A stretch of DNA of 64,000 nucleotides from Streptomyces sp. XD-27. GTDB taxonomy: Bacteria > Actinomycetota > Actinomycetes > Streptomycetales > Streptomycetaceae. A program made the position numbers and the translations under genes. The stretch covers positions 2,852,001 through 2,916,000 of the forward strand of contig NZ_CP130713.1 of NCBI RefSeq assembly GCF_030553055.1, in the 5' to 3' direction. This document shows positions 1 to 8,036 of this stretch, one piece after another. Every line of letters starts with the position of its first letter. The first letter of the stretch is position 1. Below the pieces are notes generated by a model, which ran no database searches, was not told the origin of the DNA, and was given only the letters and a program-made list of their open reading frames with translations.

Positions 1-187
1 GACCGTCACCGGCTCGTACAGCCAGGAGCCCGCGGACTGGCGTACGGCGGCCGAGCTGCTGCGCGGCGGGGCACTCACCGCGCGCCTGGAGCCGCTGGTC
101 TCCGCCCGCTATCCCCTCGACGACGTCGAGCAGGCGCTCCGGCAGACCGCGGAGACGCCCGTCTACCGCGTCGTCGTCACGCCGTGA
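1..187 (+). CDS. Zinc-type alcohol dehydrogenase/quinone oxidoreductase, C-terminal end (partial)
   Basis: Reading frame 2 is open from the window edge to a TGA at 185-187 and gives about 61 residues. The piece ends ARYPLDDVEQALRQT followed by VYRVVVTP, which is the usual C-terminus of MDR-superfamily NAD(P)-dependent dehydrogenases, where a segment of the form PLxxxxxAL precedes a final strand. The catalytic and cofactor domains lie outside the window, so substrate and metal content cannot be judged. The next gene starts 22 bp downstream on the same strand and may be cotranscribed. Confidence 0.6.
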   Translation, partial: TVTGSYSQEPADWRTAAELLRGGALTARLEPLVSARYPLDDVEQALRQTAETPVYRVVVTP

Positions 188-209
188 CCGTTCTCAGGGT
201 CGTTGCGCC

Positions 210-1049
210 GTGACCATTCCCGAAGAAGGTGTCCCCGAAGTGGTCCACGTGTCCCCAGGGCAGCAGTCCGGCCTGCGCGTCGGCGTACAGCTCCACCCCC
301 AGCACACCGACATCGGCCCCCTGCGCGCCGCGTGGCGGGAGGCCGACGCGCTGGGCCTGGACTCGATCTGGACCTGGGACCACTTCCTGCCGCACACCGG
401 CGACCCGGCGGGCCGCCACTTCGAGTGCTGGTCGCTGCTGTCCGCGATGGCGGTCGAGACCCGGCACGCGGCGATCGGCTCGCTCGTGAGCTGTACGGCG
501 TTCCGCAACCCGCACGTGCTCGCCGACATGGCCCGCACCGTCGACCAGCTCAGCGGCGGGCGGCTGGTGCTGGGGCTCGGCGCCGGCTGGTTCGAGGCCG
601 AGCACACCGCGTACGGGCTGCCCTTCCCCGGACCGCGTGCGCGCCTGGACGCCTTCGAGGCGTCGGTGAGGGCGGTCAAGGAGCGGCTCGGCGCGCTCAA
701 CCCCGGACCGGCCGGGCCGCTGCCGCTGCTGATCGGCGGCGCCGGGCGGAAGCGCACCCTGGAGCTGGTGGCGCGGGAGGCGGACTGGTGGAACTGGTAC
801 GGCTGGGCCTCGGCCGACCCGGTCGCGGAGTTCCGTGAGCTGAGCGGCGTACTGGACCGCTGGTGCGAGCGCGTCGGCCGCGACCCGGCCGCCGTCGCCC
901 GCACCGTGATGGTCAACCCGGACCAACTGCCGCTGGTGGAGGGCTTCGCGGCGGCCGGCGCGGTGCACGTCGTGCTGTCCCTGCCCACGCCGTACGACCT
1001 GCGGCAGGCCGAGGAGTTGATGAAGATCCGGGACGGGCTGGCGGGTTGA
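210..1049 (+). CDS. LLM-class (luciferase-like) F420/flavin-dependent oxidoreductase
   Basis: The 279-residue product has the bacterial luciferase-like TIM-barrel pattern: an N-terminal VGVQLHPQHTDI strand, SIWTWDHFLP around residue 50, and the LGLGAGWFEAEH segment near residue 125 that is typical of F420-dependent members. Such enzymes transfer hydride between F420H2 or FMNH2 and a small organic substrate in the cytoplasm; the substrate cannot be told here. GTG at 210 gives the longest form; GTG at 249 is an alternative. Its TGA overlaps the TTG start of the following MFS transporter, so the two are probably translationally coupled. Confidence 0.8.
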   Translation: MTIPEEGVPEVVHVSPGQQSGLRVGVQLHPQHTDIGPLRAAWREADALGLDSIWTWDHFLPHTGDPAGRHFECWSLLSAMAVETRHAAIGSLVSCTAFRNPHVLADMARTVDQLSGGRLVLGLGAGWFEAEHTAYGLPFPGPRARLDAFEASVRAVKERLGALNPGPAGPLPLLIGGAGRKRTLELVAREADWWNWYGWASADPVAEFRELSGVLDRWCERVGRDPAAVARTVMVNPDQLPLVEGFAAAGAVHVVLSLPTPYDLRQAEELMKIRDGLAG

Positions 1050-2341
1050 CCGCGCAGCCCGCCGCGGCCGGGGCGGCGCCCGAGCGGGTCGGGCGGCGCT
1101 TCGTCGTCCTGATGGCCTGCCTGGCGCTGTCCAGTCTCGGCAACGGCCTGTGCTTCCCCTTCACCTCCATCTACATCAGTCAGTTGCTGGGGCTGGGCTC
1201 GGGCGGCACGGGCGGCTACTTCATCGCGATGGCCGCCGCCAGCTTCGCGGCCGCGCTGCTGGGCGGCCCGCTGGCCGACCGAGCCGGGCCGCACAAGGTG
1301 GCGGCGCTGGGCGGCACCGCGCTCGGCGTCGGCTACGCCATGCTGGCGCCCGCCCACGGCGCCCCGCTGGTGCTGGCCTCGGGCGCCTGCGTCGGCGTCG
1401 GCTTCGGACTGTTCTACGCGGCGGTCGTCGGGGTCGTCGACGCCGCCGTGCCGGAGCGGCTGCGCCGTACCGCGTTCACGGTCCGGCACATCGTCAACAA
1501 CGTCGGCATCGGGGCGGGTTCGGTGCTCGCCGGGCTCGCGCTGCACGGGGCGGACACCCCGACCGCGACGCTGCGCTGGCTGTACGTCGCCAACGCCGCC
1601 GCCGCGCTGCCGCTGGTCGCCGTGGTCTGGGCGGTACGGCCCCGGGGTGGGCGGAACGTGGTTCCGCGGGCCGCCGACGGGGGCGGGGACAGTCCCACGT
1701 ACCGCACGCTGCTGCGGTCCGGTCCGATGGCGCTGCTCGTCCTCGCCCAGGCCCTGTTCGCCATCGTCGGCTTCACGCAGATCGAGGCCACCGTGCCGCT
1801 GCTGATGCACGACCGGATGGCGGTGACACTGGGCTGGGTGAGCGCGGTGGTGGCCGCCAACTCCTTCGCGCTGGTGGCGCTCCAGCCGCTGGCGCGGCGC
1901 TGGTTCGAGCGGCTGCCGGAGACCGTGTCCCTGGCGGTGGGACCGGTGCTGTGGGCGGCGGCCTTCGGCTGCGGGCTGCTGGCGGCGGTGCTCGGCGACG
2001 GCGGCGACGGCAGCGGTGGCAGCGACAACGGTGGCGGCCCGGCCGTGCGGTACGGGTTGCTGCTGGCGTTCGCGGTGCTCTTCGCGGCGGGCGAGCTGAC
2101 GTACTCCTCCGCCTACTACCCGCTGCTGCTGCGCTGGTCCGGCGAGGCGGCCGTGGGCCGGGCGAGCGCGCTGGCCTCGCTGGCCTGGAACCTGGGGACG
2201 GCCTCCGGCCCGCCGCTCGGGCTGTTCGTCATCGGGCACACGCCGGCGGCGGGCAGCTGGCTGGCGCTCGCCGCCGGAGCGGGCGCGGCCTTCGCGGTGG
2301 CCGCCGCGCTGCACCGCCGGGCCGCCGCCCACGTGGAGTAG
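1046..2341 (+). CDS. MFS transporter
   Basis: A protein of about 431 residues with some 12 hydrophobic segments. The MFS loop 2-3 signature is visible as GGPLADRAGPHKVAALG near residue 75. The start chosen is TTG at 1046, whose sequence TTGA overlaps the stop of the LLM oxidoreductase. The same frame stays open upstream to 863, but that stretch reads through the oxidoreductase gene. It is likely a drug or metabolite exporter in the cytoplasmic membrane. Its coupling to a flavin/F420 enzyme suggests that both handle one compound, which is inference. Confidence 0.82.
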   Translation: MTAQPAAAGAAPERVGRRFVVLMACLALSSLGNGLCFPFTSIYISQLLGLGSGGTGGYFIAMAAASFAAALLGGPLADRAGPHKVAALGGTALGVGYAMLAPAHGAPLVLASGACVGVGFGLFYAAVVGVVDAAVPERLRRTAFTVRHIVNNVGIGAGSVLAGLALHGADTPTATLRWLYVANAAAALPLVAVVWAVRPRGGRNVVPRAADGGGDSPTYRTLLRSGPMALLVLAQALFAIVGFTQIEATVPLLMHDRMAVTLGWVSAVVAANSFALVALQPLARRWFERLPETVSLAVGPVLWAAAFGCGLLAAVLGDGGDGSGGSDNGGGPAVRYGLLLAFAVLFAAGELTYSSAYYPLLLRWSGEAAVGRASALASLAWNLGTASGPPLGLFVIGHTPAAGSWLALAAGAGAAFAVAAALHRRAAAHVE

Positions 2342-2460
2342 CACGCCGTGTCGCGCCATGCCCTCCGCCCGGTCCTGCGCATAACTGGTGTGGGGTCGAT
2401 CGCACGCCCCGACCGTCTCCTTCTCCAGGTCCCCACGTCTCCAGCAGTCGAGGAGGACTC

Positions 2461-3725
2461 ATGACCGGCCCGAGATCCCCCCTGCCCCCGATGCACCGGA
2501 CGCCCCAGCGCCCGCTCGGGCCGCCCCGGCGGGAGCGGCTGCCCACCGGCGTCCCCGTATGGGTGGTGACCCGGTACGCCGACGTCCGCCACGTGTTGAC
2601 CGACCACCGGATCGGCCGGGCGCCGATGTTCGCTCCCGACGCCCCTCCCCTGGCCGCCTCCCCGAGCATCCTGGACGACCCGGAGTCGCTGCTCAACCTC
2701 GACGGCGAGGAGCACCGCCGACTGCGCCGGACGGTGCAGCGGGCGTTCACCCCGCGGGCTGTCGCCCGCTGGCGCCCGTGGGTCGCCTCGGTGGTCGAGG
2801 ACCTGCTGGACGAGCTGGTGCGCCGAGGGCCGCCGGCCGACCTGATCGGGGCCTACGTCGAACCACTGCCCAGTACGGTCATCAGCCGGCTCATGGCTCT
2901 GGACCGACACGACCTCGCCGCCATGTCCCGTTGGAGCGGCATGGCGCTCTCCCGCGGCGCCTACACCCCCGAAGAGGTACGGGACGGGCTGGCCGAGTTC
3001 GGGGCCTTCATGGCCGGGCTGCTCGCCGCCCGCCGCGCCGACCCGGGTGACGACCTCGTCAGCGGCCTGGTGGCCGCGGCGGACGAAGGGAGTGAGGGGA
3101 GTGCGGGGGACGACGAGGGTGCGGGAGGCCGGGGTGGCCCGGACGGCGGCATCGGCGAGTCCCAACTCGTCTCCCGGCCCGCGTGCTGGTGGTGGCCGGG
3201 ATGGAGACGACCCAGGTGGCGCTGGGCAACAGCGTCGTCTATCTGCTCGACGAGGCCCCCGAGGCGTGGCGGCGGCTCGGCGAGGCCGGGACGGAGGACG
3301 AGGCGGGAGCCGCGCCGCTGGTGGAGCAGCTGCTGCGGTTCATTCCCCGCGCGGACGTCACCACGGGCGGCGGGATCCTCCGCCGGGCAACGGCGGAGGT
3401 CGAGGTCGGCGGCGTCACCGTGGCCGCGGGCGACGTGCTGTCCGTGGACATCCTGGCGGCCGGCAGGGACCCGGAGGTGTTCGCCCCGGATCTCTGCGCC
3501 GGCACCGACGGGCTCTTCCGTCCCCTTCCCGCCCAGAGCCTCACCTTCGGCGCGGGCCCGCACCACTGCCTGGGCGCCTGGCTGGCCCGGATGACGATGG
3601 AGCTCGCGCTGCACCGGCTCGCCCGCCGGCTGCCTCGGCTGCGCCTGGCCGGGCCGGTGGACGCGGTCGAATGGCGTCAGGGCATGCGGACCCGCAGCCC
3701 GCTGCGGCTGGAGGTCGCCTGGTGA
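2461..3725 (+). CDS. Cytochrome P450, interrupted by a single-base frameshift near 3176
   Basis: Two frames together make one P450 of about 421 residues. ATG 2461, preceded by GAGGAGG, runs in frame to about 3175. The remainder, in the -1 frame, begins LVVAGMETTQ (I-helix oxygen-binding motif) and includes the heme ligand loop FGAGPHHCLG at 3546-3575, ending at 3725. Restoring one G in the CCCGGCCC stretch at 3173-3180 rejoins the frames as LVSRARVLVVAG. The K-helix reads VEQLLRFIP, so the Glu of ExxR is Gln (codon CAG at 3327). The adjacent ferredoxin overlaps its stop and is the likely electron donor. As written the gene is a pseudogene; a sequencing error is as likely. Confidence 0.8.
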
Positions 3726-4147
3726 GCACGGAAGACCACGGGGAGCCGGTCGTCCCCACGGACAACCCCAGTGAGCCGGTCGCCCCAACGGACGACGCCG
3801 GTGAGCCGGTCGTCCCCGCCGAAGACCCCGGTGAGCTGGTCGTCCGCGTCGACCGCGGGCGCTGTGTCAGCAGCGGCCAGTGCGTCCTCACGGCGCCGGA
3901 CCAGATGGAACTCGGCGCGGACAGCCAGGCCCGCCCCCGCACGCCCACGGCCGCGGCGGACGCGCGAGCCCGCCTCGCCGAGGCGGCGGAGCTGTGCCCG
4001 ACGGAAGCGATCACCGTACGGCTGGCCCGTACCGGCGAGCTGATCGCCCCGGCGGAACCGGCCGAACCGGCGGGACCGGCCGAACCATCGGGACCAGCGG
4101 GACCGGCGGAACCGGCAGAACCGGCGGCCGGACGGCCTGACGGGTAG
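3722..4147 (+). CDS. [3Fe-4S]-type ferredoxin with repetitive N- and C-terminal arms
   Basis: GTG 3722 overlaps the P450 stop (GTGA). The core has the single-cluster ferredoxin pattern, RCVSSGQCVLTAPDQ then AELCPTEAI, giving Cys-x5-Cys and a distal Cys-Pro as in P450-partner [3Fe-4S] ferredoxins. It therefore probably carries electrons to the upstream P450. Such ferredoxins are usually about 65 residues; this one is 141. The N-terminal 40 residues are a degenerate 10-residue repeat (GEPVVPTDN, SEPVAPTDD, GEPVVPAED). The last 35 residues are runs of PAEPAEPAGP. Both arms look disordered and acidic or proline-rich. Confidence 0.82.
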   Translation: MSTEDHGEPVVPTDNPSEPVAPTDDAGEPVVPAEDPGELVVRVDRGRCVSSGQCVLTAPDQMELGADSQARPRTPTAAADARARLAEAAELCPTEAITVRLARTGELIAPAEPAEPAGPAEPSGPAGPAEPAEPAAGRPDG

Positions 4148-4156
4148 CTCTCCCCG

Positions 4157-4897
4157 TTACCGAGACGAGCCGCCGAGCCGGGTCTCCAGGCCGTCGAGGA
4201 CCCGCTCCAGCCCGTACGCGAAACGGCCCTCGCGCGTGCGCTCCGTCCGCGTGCCCCGCTGCGCGGCGTACACCTTCCGCAGGCGCGGGTGGTCCCGCAC
4301 CGCCTCCTCCGCGGCCGACCGCAACGTCTCGGTCCACTCCTGCTCGTCCTGGCCGCTGCGGGCCAGCGTCGTCAGCCATGCGGCCTCGCTGGTGGCGATG
4401 CCGATGACGAACGCGGCGAGCGTGTTCATGGCGTGGTCGGCCTCGTCCAGCGAGAAGCCCGCCGCTTCGAACAGGGCGAGCATGTCCTCGGTCAACCGCA
4501 TCATGTTCGGCCCGAGGTGGGCCAGGCCCACCCCGCCGAGCACGGACCCCACCCACGGGTGCCGGAGGATGCCCGACCGCATGCTGTGGGCGCACTCGCG
4601 CGCGGCCGCCCGCCACTGCGCCGGGTCGCCGGGGGCCGGGGCCGCCATCTCGCCGTAGACCTCGTCCACGACCAGCTCGATCAGCTCGTCCTTGTTGGCC
4701 ACGTGCGAGTACATCGAGGTGGCGCCGGCGTTCAGGCTGGTGCCCAGGCGCCGCATGCTCAGGGCGTCGATGCCCTCGGTGTCGAGCAGCCGCAGGGCCT
4801 CGGCCACGATCTGCTGCCGGCTCAGCGCCGGCTGCTCCCGCCGCCTGCGACGCCGACGGGTCCACACCGACGTGATCGGCTGCTCGTCGGCCTCCAT
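4157..4897 (-). CDS. TetR-family transcriptional regulator
   Basis: A 246-residue protein. After an Arg-rich patch (residues 14-21) comes a TetR helix-turn-helix, residues about 26-70: QQIVAEALRLLDTEGIDALS, then MRRLGTSLNAGATSMYSHVANKDEL. The C-terminal ligand domain resembles the TetR_C group found with tetracycline-type repressors. GGGAGG precedes ATG 4897. It is convergent with the P450-ferredoxin pair and lies just downstream of a nested palindrome at 4939-4984 in its own promoter region, which suggests autoregulation. The ligand is unknown. Confidence 0.85.
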   Translation of the reverse strand: MEADEQPITSVWTRRRRRRREQPALSRQQIVAEALRLLDTEGIDALSMRRLGTSLNAGATSMYSHVANKDELIELVVDEVYGEMAAPAPGDPAQWRAAARECAHSMRSGILRHPWVGSVLGGVGLAHLGPNMMRLTEDMLALFEAAGFSLDEADHAMNTLAAFVIGIATSEAAWLTTLARSGQDEQEWTETLRSAAEEAVRDHPRLRKVYAAQRGTRTERTREGRFAYGLERVLDGLETRLGGSSR

Positions 4898-4938
4898 ACG
4901 GCCTCCCTCTCTCGCCGATCAGGATAACGCCCTGGCGC

Positions 4939-4984
4939 ACGCCGTACGAGATTGCGCACACCGTGCGGTATGTCCGTACGGCGT
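4939..4984. promoter_or_regulatory. Nested inverted repeat, candidate TetR operator
   Basis: A perfect 10-bp inverted repeat, ACGCCGTACG at 4939-4948 and CGTACGGCGT at 4975-4984, encloses a second one, CGCAC-ACC-GTGCG at 4955-4967. The two share almost the same centre (about 4961). The element lies 42 bp upstream of the TetR start and beyond the end of the binding-protein gene, as expected for a TetR-family operator. Binding is inferred. Confidence 0.55.
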
Positions 4985-5066
4985 TCGGCCGCCCGCGGGT
5001 GCTGGGCGCGGCCGCGCCGGCCCTCCTCCTCATGCGCGACCGCGCCGCCGCGAGAGAGTCCGCGGG

Positions 5067-6119
5067 TCAGGACTTGGGCAGGTAGTCCGCGTCGTAGCCG
5101 TCCTCGGGCCGGACCTGCTTGTCCAGCAGCCCCTGGTCGTACATGAAGTCGGCCATCTGCCCCCAGGCCTGCGGGTCGATGTAGCCCAGCTCGCCGTGGT
5201 CGTTGCGCATCAGCGGCTCGGTGGCCTTGAGCACGGCGAGGGCGTTCTTCCTGTTCGACTCCTTCTTGAGGACCGGAACGTACTTCTGGCTCAGCTTCAC
5301 CGCTTCTTCGGGGTGGTCGATCACGTACTGCATTCCGCGCAGCGAGGCGTCCACGAATTTCGCGATGTCGTCGCCCCGCTTGTCGAGGGTGCTCTTCTTG
5401 GCGCCGAGCGACGGGCCGACGAGGGCCTCACCGCCGTTCTCCGAGGAGAGCCCGATGGCGCGGACCGGGGTCCCGGTCTCCTCGAACGTCACGGCGTCGT
5501 TGTTCACGTATCCCATGACGCCGTCGACGTGTCCGCCCTTCAACGCGGCCTGCTGGGTGAACTGGATGTACTTCACCTTCGCGTCCTTGTCGGAGAGTCC
5601 CCCCTCCTTGAGCAGGGCGAGCAATCCGAAATACGTCTCGCCGAAGGGCCCGGGCGTGCCGATCGTGCGGCCCTTGAGGTCTTCGGGCTTGCGGATGTCG
5701 GAGTCCTCCGGCACCAGCAGGGCCACCGGGTACTTGTGGTAGATCGTGGCGATGTCCACGACCGGGACATTCTGGGAGCGGGCCTGGAGCATCTCGTCTC
5801 CACCCGCGTAGACCACGTCTTCTTTACCGCCTTGCAGCGCGCCGAACAGCTGCTCTCCGGGGCCATGGTGGCGGAGGGTCACCTTGATCCCGGCGTCCTC
5901 GTAGAACCCCTTCTCCTTGGCCACGTAGAAAGGCGAGAACTGGATGTTGGGCGTGTACGTCAGGCCCATGGTGATGGTGTCGCCGCTCTTGCCCCCGTCC
6001 TTCCCCGGCTCCTCGGCGCACGAGGTCATCGTGGCGACCGCCGTCACCGCGAGCAGAGCCGCTCCTATGGCGTGACGTCTACGCACCGGTCGCTTGGCCG
6101 TGCCCAGCGTGGAAGACAC
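5067..6119 (-). CDS. ABC transporter substrate-binding lipoprotein, NMT1/ThiY-RibY type
   Basis: About 350 residues from GTG 6119, which follows AAGGAG at good spacing; a longer frame to 6161 lacks a ribosome site. An Arg-rich signal peptide ends in the lipobox TMTSC. The mature protein starts with a strand of type GLTYTPNIQFSPFYVAKEKG, characteristic of the NMT1/THI5-like binding proteins that capture hydroxymethylpyrimidine or riboflavin. The permease gene lies 65 bp upstream in the same orientation, and no ATPase gene is adjacent. No TPP or FMN riboswitch was seen upstream, so vitamin-precursor uptake is a family-level guess. Confidence 0.8.
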   Translation of the reverse strand: MSSTLGTAKRPVRRRHAIGAALLAVTAVATMTSCAEEPGKDGGKSGDTITMGLTYTPNIQFSPFYVAKEKGFYEDAGIKVTLRHHGPGEQLFGALQGGKEDVVYAGGDEMLQARSQNVPVVDIATIYHKYPVALLVPEDSDIRKPEDLKGRTIGTPGPFGETYFGLLALLKEGGLSDKDAKVKYIQFTQQAALKGGHVDGVMGYVNNDAVTFEETGTPVRAIGLSSENGGEALVGPSLGAKKSTLDKRGDDIAKFVDASLRGMQYVIDHPEEAVKLSQKYVPVLKKESNRKNALAVLKATEPLMRNDHGELGYIDPQAWGQMADFMYDQGLLDKQVRPEDGYDADYLPKS

Positions 6120-6184
6120 GTACTTCTCCTTTGGAAGGGTGGAAAGGACGGAAGGGTGCACAAGCTTGTCAGGTCAGGAATCGG

Positions 6185-7045
6185 TTATCGCTGAACGAGC
6201 CGCTCGACCAGGCGGATCGCGCCGTACAGGCCGACGGCGAGCAGGGAGAGCATCAGCATCGTGCTGAACATGCCGACGGTGTCGAGGGAGTCGCGCTGCA
6301 TGGTCAGCAGCATGCCCAGGCCCTCGCCGCCCATGACGAACTCGCCGACGACGGCGCCGGTGATGGACAGGGTGAGGCCGTTGCGGACACCGGCGAGAAT
6401 GCTCGGCAGGGCGAGCGGGAACTCGATGTACCGCAGCATTCCCCACCAGCCCACGCCGTCCACCCGCGCGGCGCCCAGCACCTCCGGGTCCAGGGAGCGC
6501 AGCCCGAGCACGGTGTTGACGAGAATGGGGAAGAAGACCAGCAGCGCGCACAGGATCGCGATCGGCGTCAGTCCGTATCCGAACCAGAGGGCGAGCATCG
6601 GGGCGAGGGCCACCGCGGGGACGGCCTGGGAAGCCGCCAGATAAGGCTGGAGCGCGGCGGCGGCGATATCGCTGCGGGCGATGAGATAGCCGAGCGGAAG
6701 CGCCACCGCTATACCCAGGGCGCCGCCGACCGCCGCTTCCCAGAGGGTTTCGCCGGTGTAGTCGAGCAGCGCGCCGTGGACGAGGTCGTCGGCGAAATAG
6801 TCCGCCAGACTCCAGGGCGTGGGCAGGAAGTACGTGGAGACGGCACCGGTGCGGGTGACCACGTCCCACACGGCGAGCAGGACGGCGCCGAGGACGAGCG
6901 GCGGCAGCACGGTGCGGGACAGGGACGCCGCGCGCGGCGCCGCCCGCCGACCCGTCGCCTTCCGGACACCGGTCCGGGTTCCCCGGCCGTTCACCCGCGT
7001 TCTCCCGGCGCTTCCCCGCACCGCCGTCGCTCCTCGCACCGTCAT
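6185..7045 (-). CDS. ABC transporter permease (SsuC/ThiX type)
   Basis: About 286 residues. A basic N-terminus of some 45 residues precedes six membrane segments. The ATPase-docking EAA loop reads GAARVDGVGWWGMLRYIEFP, close to the end of the fourth segment, as in nitrate/sulfonate/HMP permeases. ATG 7045 has AAGGGG upstream; the frame extends to 7063. It pairs with the binding lipoprotein downstream. The cognate ATPase is missing here, so it must be supplied from elsewhere or shared. Confidence 0.82.
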   Translation of the reverse strand: MTVRGATAVRGSAGRTRVNGRGTRTGVRKATGRRAAPRAASLSRTVLPPLVLGAVLLAVWDVVTRTGAVSTYFLPTPWSLADYFADDLVHGALLDYTGETLWEAAVGGALGIAVALPLGYLIARSDIAAAALQPYLAASQAVPAVALAPMLALWFGYGLTPIAILCALLVFFPILVNTVLGLRSLDPEVLGAARVDGVGWWGMLRYIEFPLALPSILAGVRNGLTLSITGAVVGEFVMGGEGLGMLLTMQRDSLDTVGMFSTMLMLSLLAVGLYGAIRLVERLVQR

Positions 7046-7179
7046 CCTCAAATCCCCTTGCATTACTGGCGGTTGCCGGGATTACGGCACGCCTGTCTGC
7101 AACCTATCGCCCGCCCGCGCCGGTTCACAATGCGGCCCAGGAAAACGGAAATGCGCGGACGCCGAGGCGTTCGGGGCAA

Positions 7180-7935
7180 TTAGCCGCGGCCGGGCAGAAT
7201 GCCGAGTTCGCTTGCGCGCACCCCGGCCTGGAAGCGGGAGTTGGCCCCCAGCATTTCCAGGATGCCCGTGACGTAGCGGCGATAGGTGCGTACGGAGACG
7301 GCCAGGTCGCGGGCCGCGGCCTCGTCGGTCACCCCGTCCCGCAGCCGCTCCAGCACCCGCCGCACCATGTCGGCACGGGCCCGGCTGCCGAAGTCGAACG
7401 GCCCGGTGACGGGCACGGCGCCGCCCCAGACGCTGGTGAACAGGGAGAGCAGGGCACGTACCACGGTCGGATCGGTCACCACCGACGTCTGGCGGCCGGC
7501 GGCCGAGTCCGTACACGCCAGAGCGCAGCGCCCGTCGGCGATCAGCAGCGTCGGCAGGGGCACCCGGGCCTGGCGCAGCTCGCCGCGCCCGCCCCAGTCG
7601 GGCGGCACCTGCGCGCACAGCGCCCGCACCGCGATCCCGGGGGCGAGCCCGGCCACGACCTGGGCCACAGCGGTGTGCACCGGCGCCGTCCGGCCGGTCG
7701 CGGCGGGCAGGACGACCTCGACCGTCCGCCGGGCCTGCTCGGCCACCTGCTCGGCGGCGGCCCGGACCGCGGCCTCCTCCACCCCCACCTCGGTGACCGG
7801 CGACGCGCGGTTGCGGCGGGCGCGGTGCTCCGCGACGGTGGACTCGATCAGGGCGCGGACCTCCCGCAGGGTCCGGTCGACGGTGTCGGCCGCGGAGGCC
7901 GGTCCGCCCCCGCCCGGCAGCGTGCCTTCCTTCAT
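7180..7935 (-). CDS. LuxR-type helix-turn-helix regulator, copy 1
   Basis: A 251-residue regulator. The first 170 residues form a non-receiver, possibly ligand-sensing domain with an EHRARRNR segment. The last 65 form a LuxR-like HTH ending VRTYRRYVTGILEMLGANSR followed by FQAGVRASELGILPG. There is no phosphoacceptor receiver domain. It is clearly a paralogue of the next gene, sharing the VRTYRRYV, LGA-SRFQAGVRA-ELG and LPGR motifs. A 101-bp gap separates the two, both on the minus strand. The signal is unknown. Confidence 0.72.
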   Translation of the reverse strand: MKEGTLPGGGGPASAADTVDRTLREVRALIESTVAEHRARRNRASPVTEVGVEEAAVRAAAEQVAEQARRTVEVVLPAATGRTAPVHTAVAQVVAGLAPGIAVRALCAQVPPDWGGRGELRQARVPLPTLLIADGRCALACTDSAAGRQTSVVTDPTVVRALLSLFTSVWGGAVPVTGPFDFGSRARADMVRRVLERLRDGVTDEAAARDLAVSVRTYRRYVTGILEMLGANSRFQAGVRASELGILPGRG

Positions 7936-7947
7936 TCCCCCCGCCTT

Positions 7948-7990
7948 CGTGGCGTCGGTCGTTCCCTACGTCTTCGTGGCGTCGGTGTCG
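7948..7990. repeat. Direct repeat of about 15 bp between the two LuxR-like genes
   Basis: The sequence CTTCGTGGCGTCGGT occurs twice within 45 bp of the gap between the two paralogous regulators. It may be a duplicated operator half or slippage; nothing else in the gap is recognisable. Confidence 0.4.
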
Positions 7991-8036
7991 GCACCGGGCG
8001 GCTGGTCGGTGCCGGCCCGGCGATGGCCCGAACCGG

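Noticed and set aside
194..2359. Very long minus-strand ORF of 721 codons opposite the LLM oxidoreductase and MFS genes
   Set aside because: High GC content removes stops from antisense frames. The ORF is low-complexity Arg/Gly/Ala without any domain, and its length follows the real genes on the other strand.
7046..7179. TPP or FMN riboswitch upstream of the ABC permease and binding protein
   Set aside because: The conserved CUGAGA and RFN core blocks were sought on the minus strand and not found.
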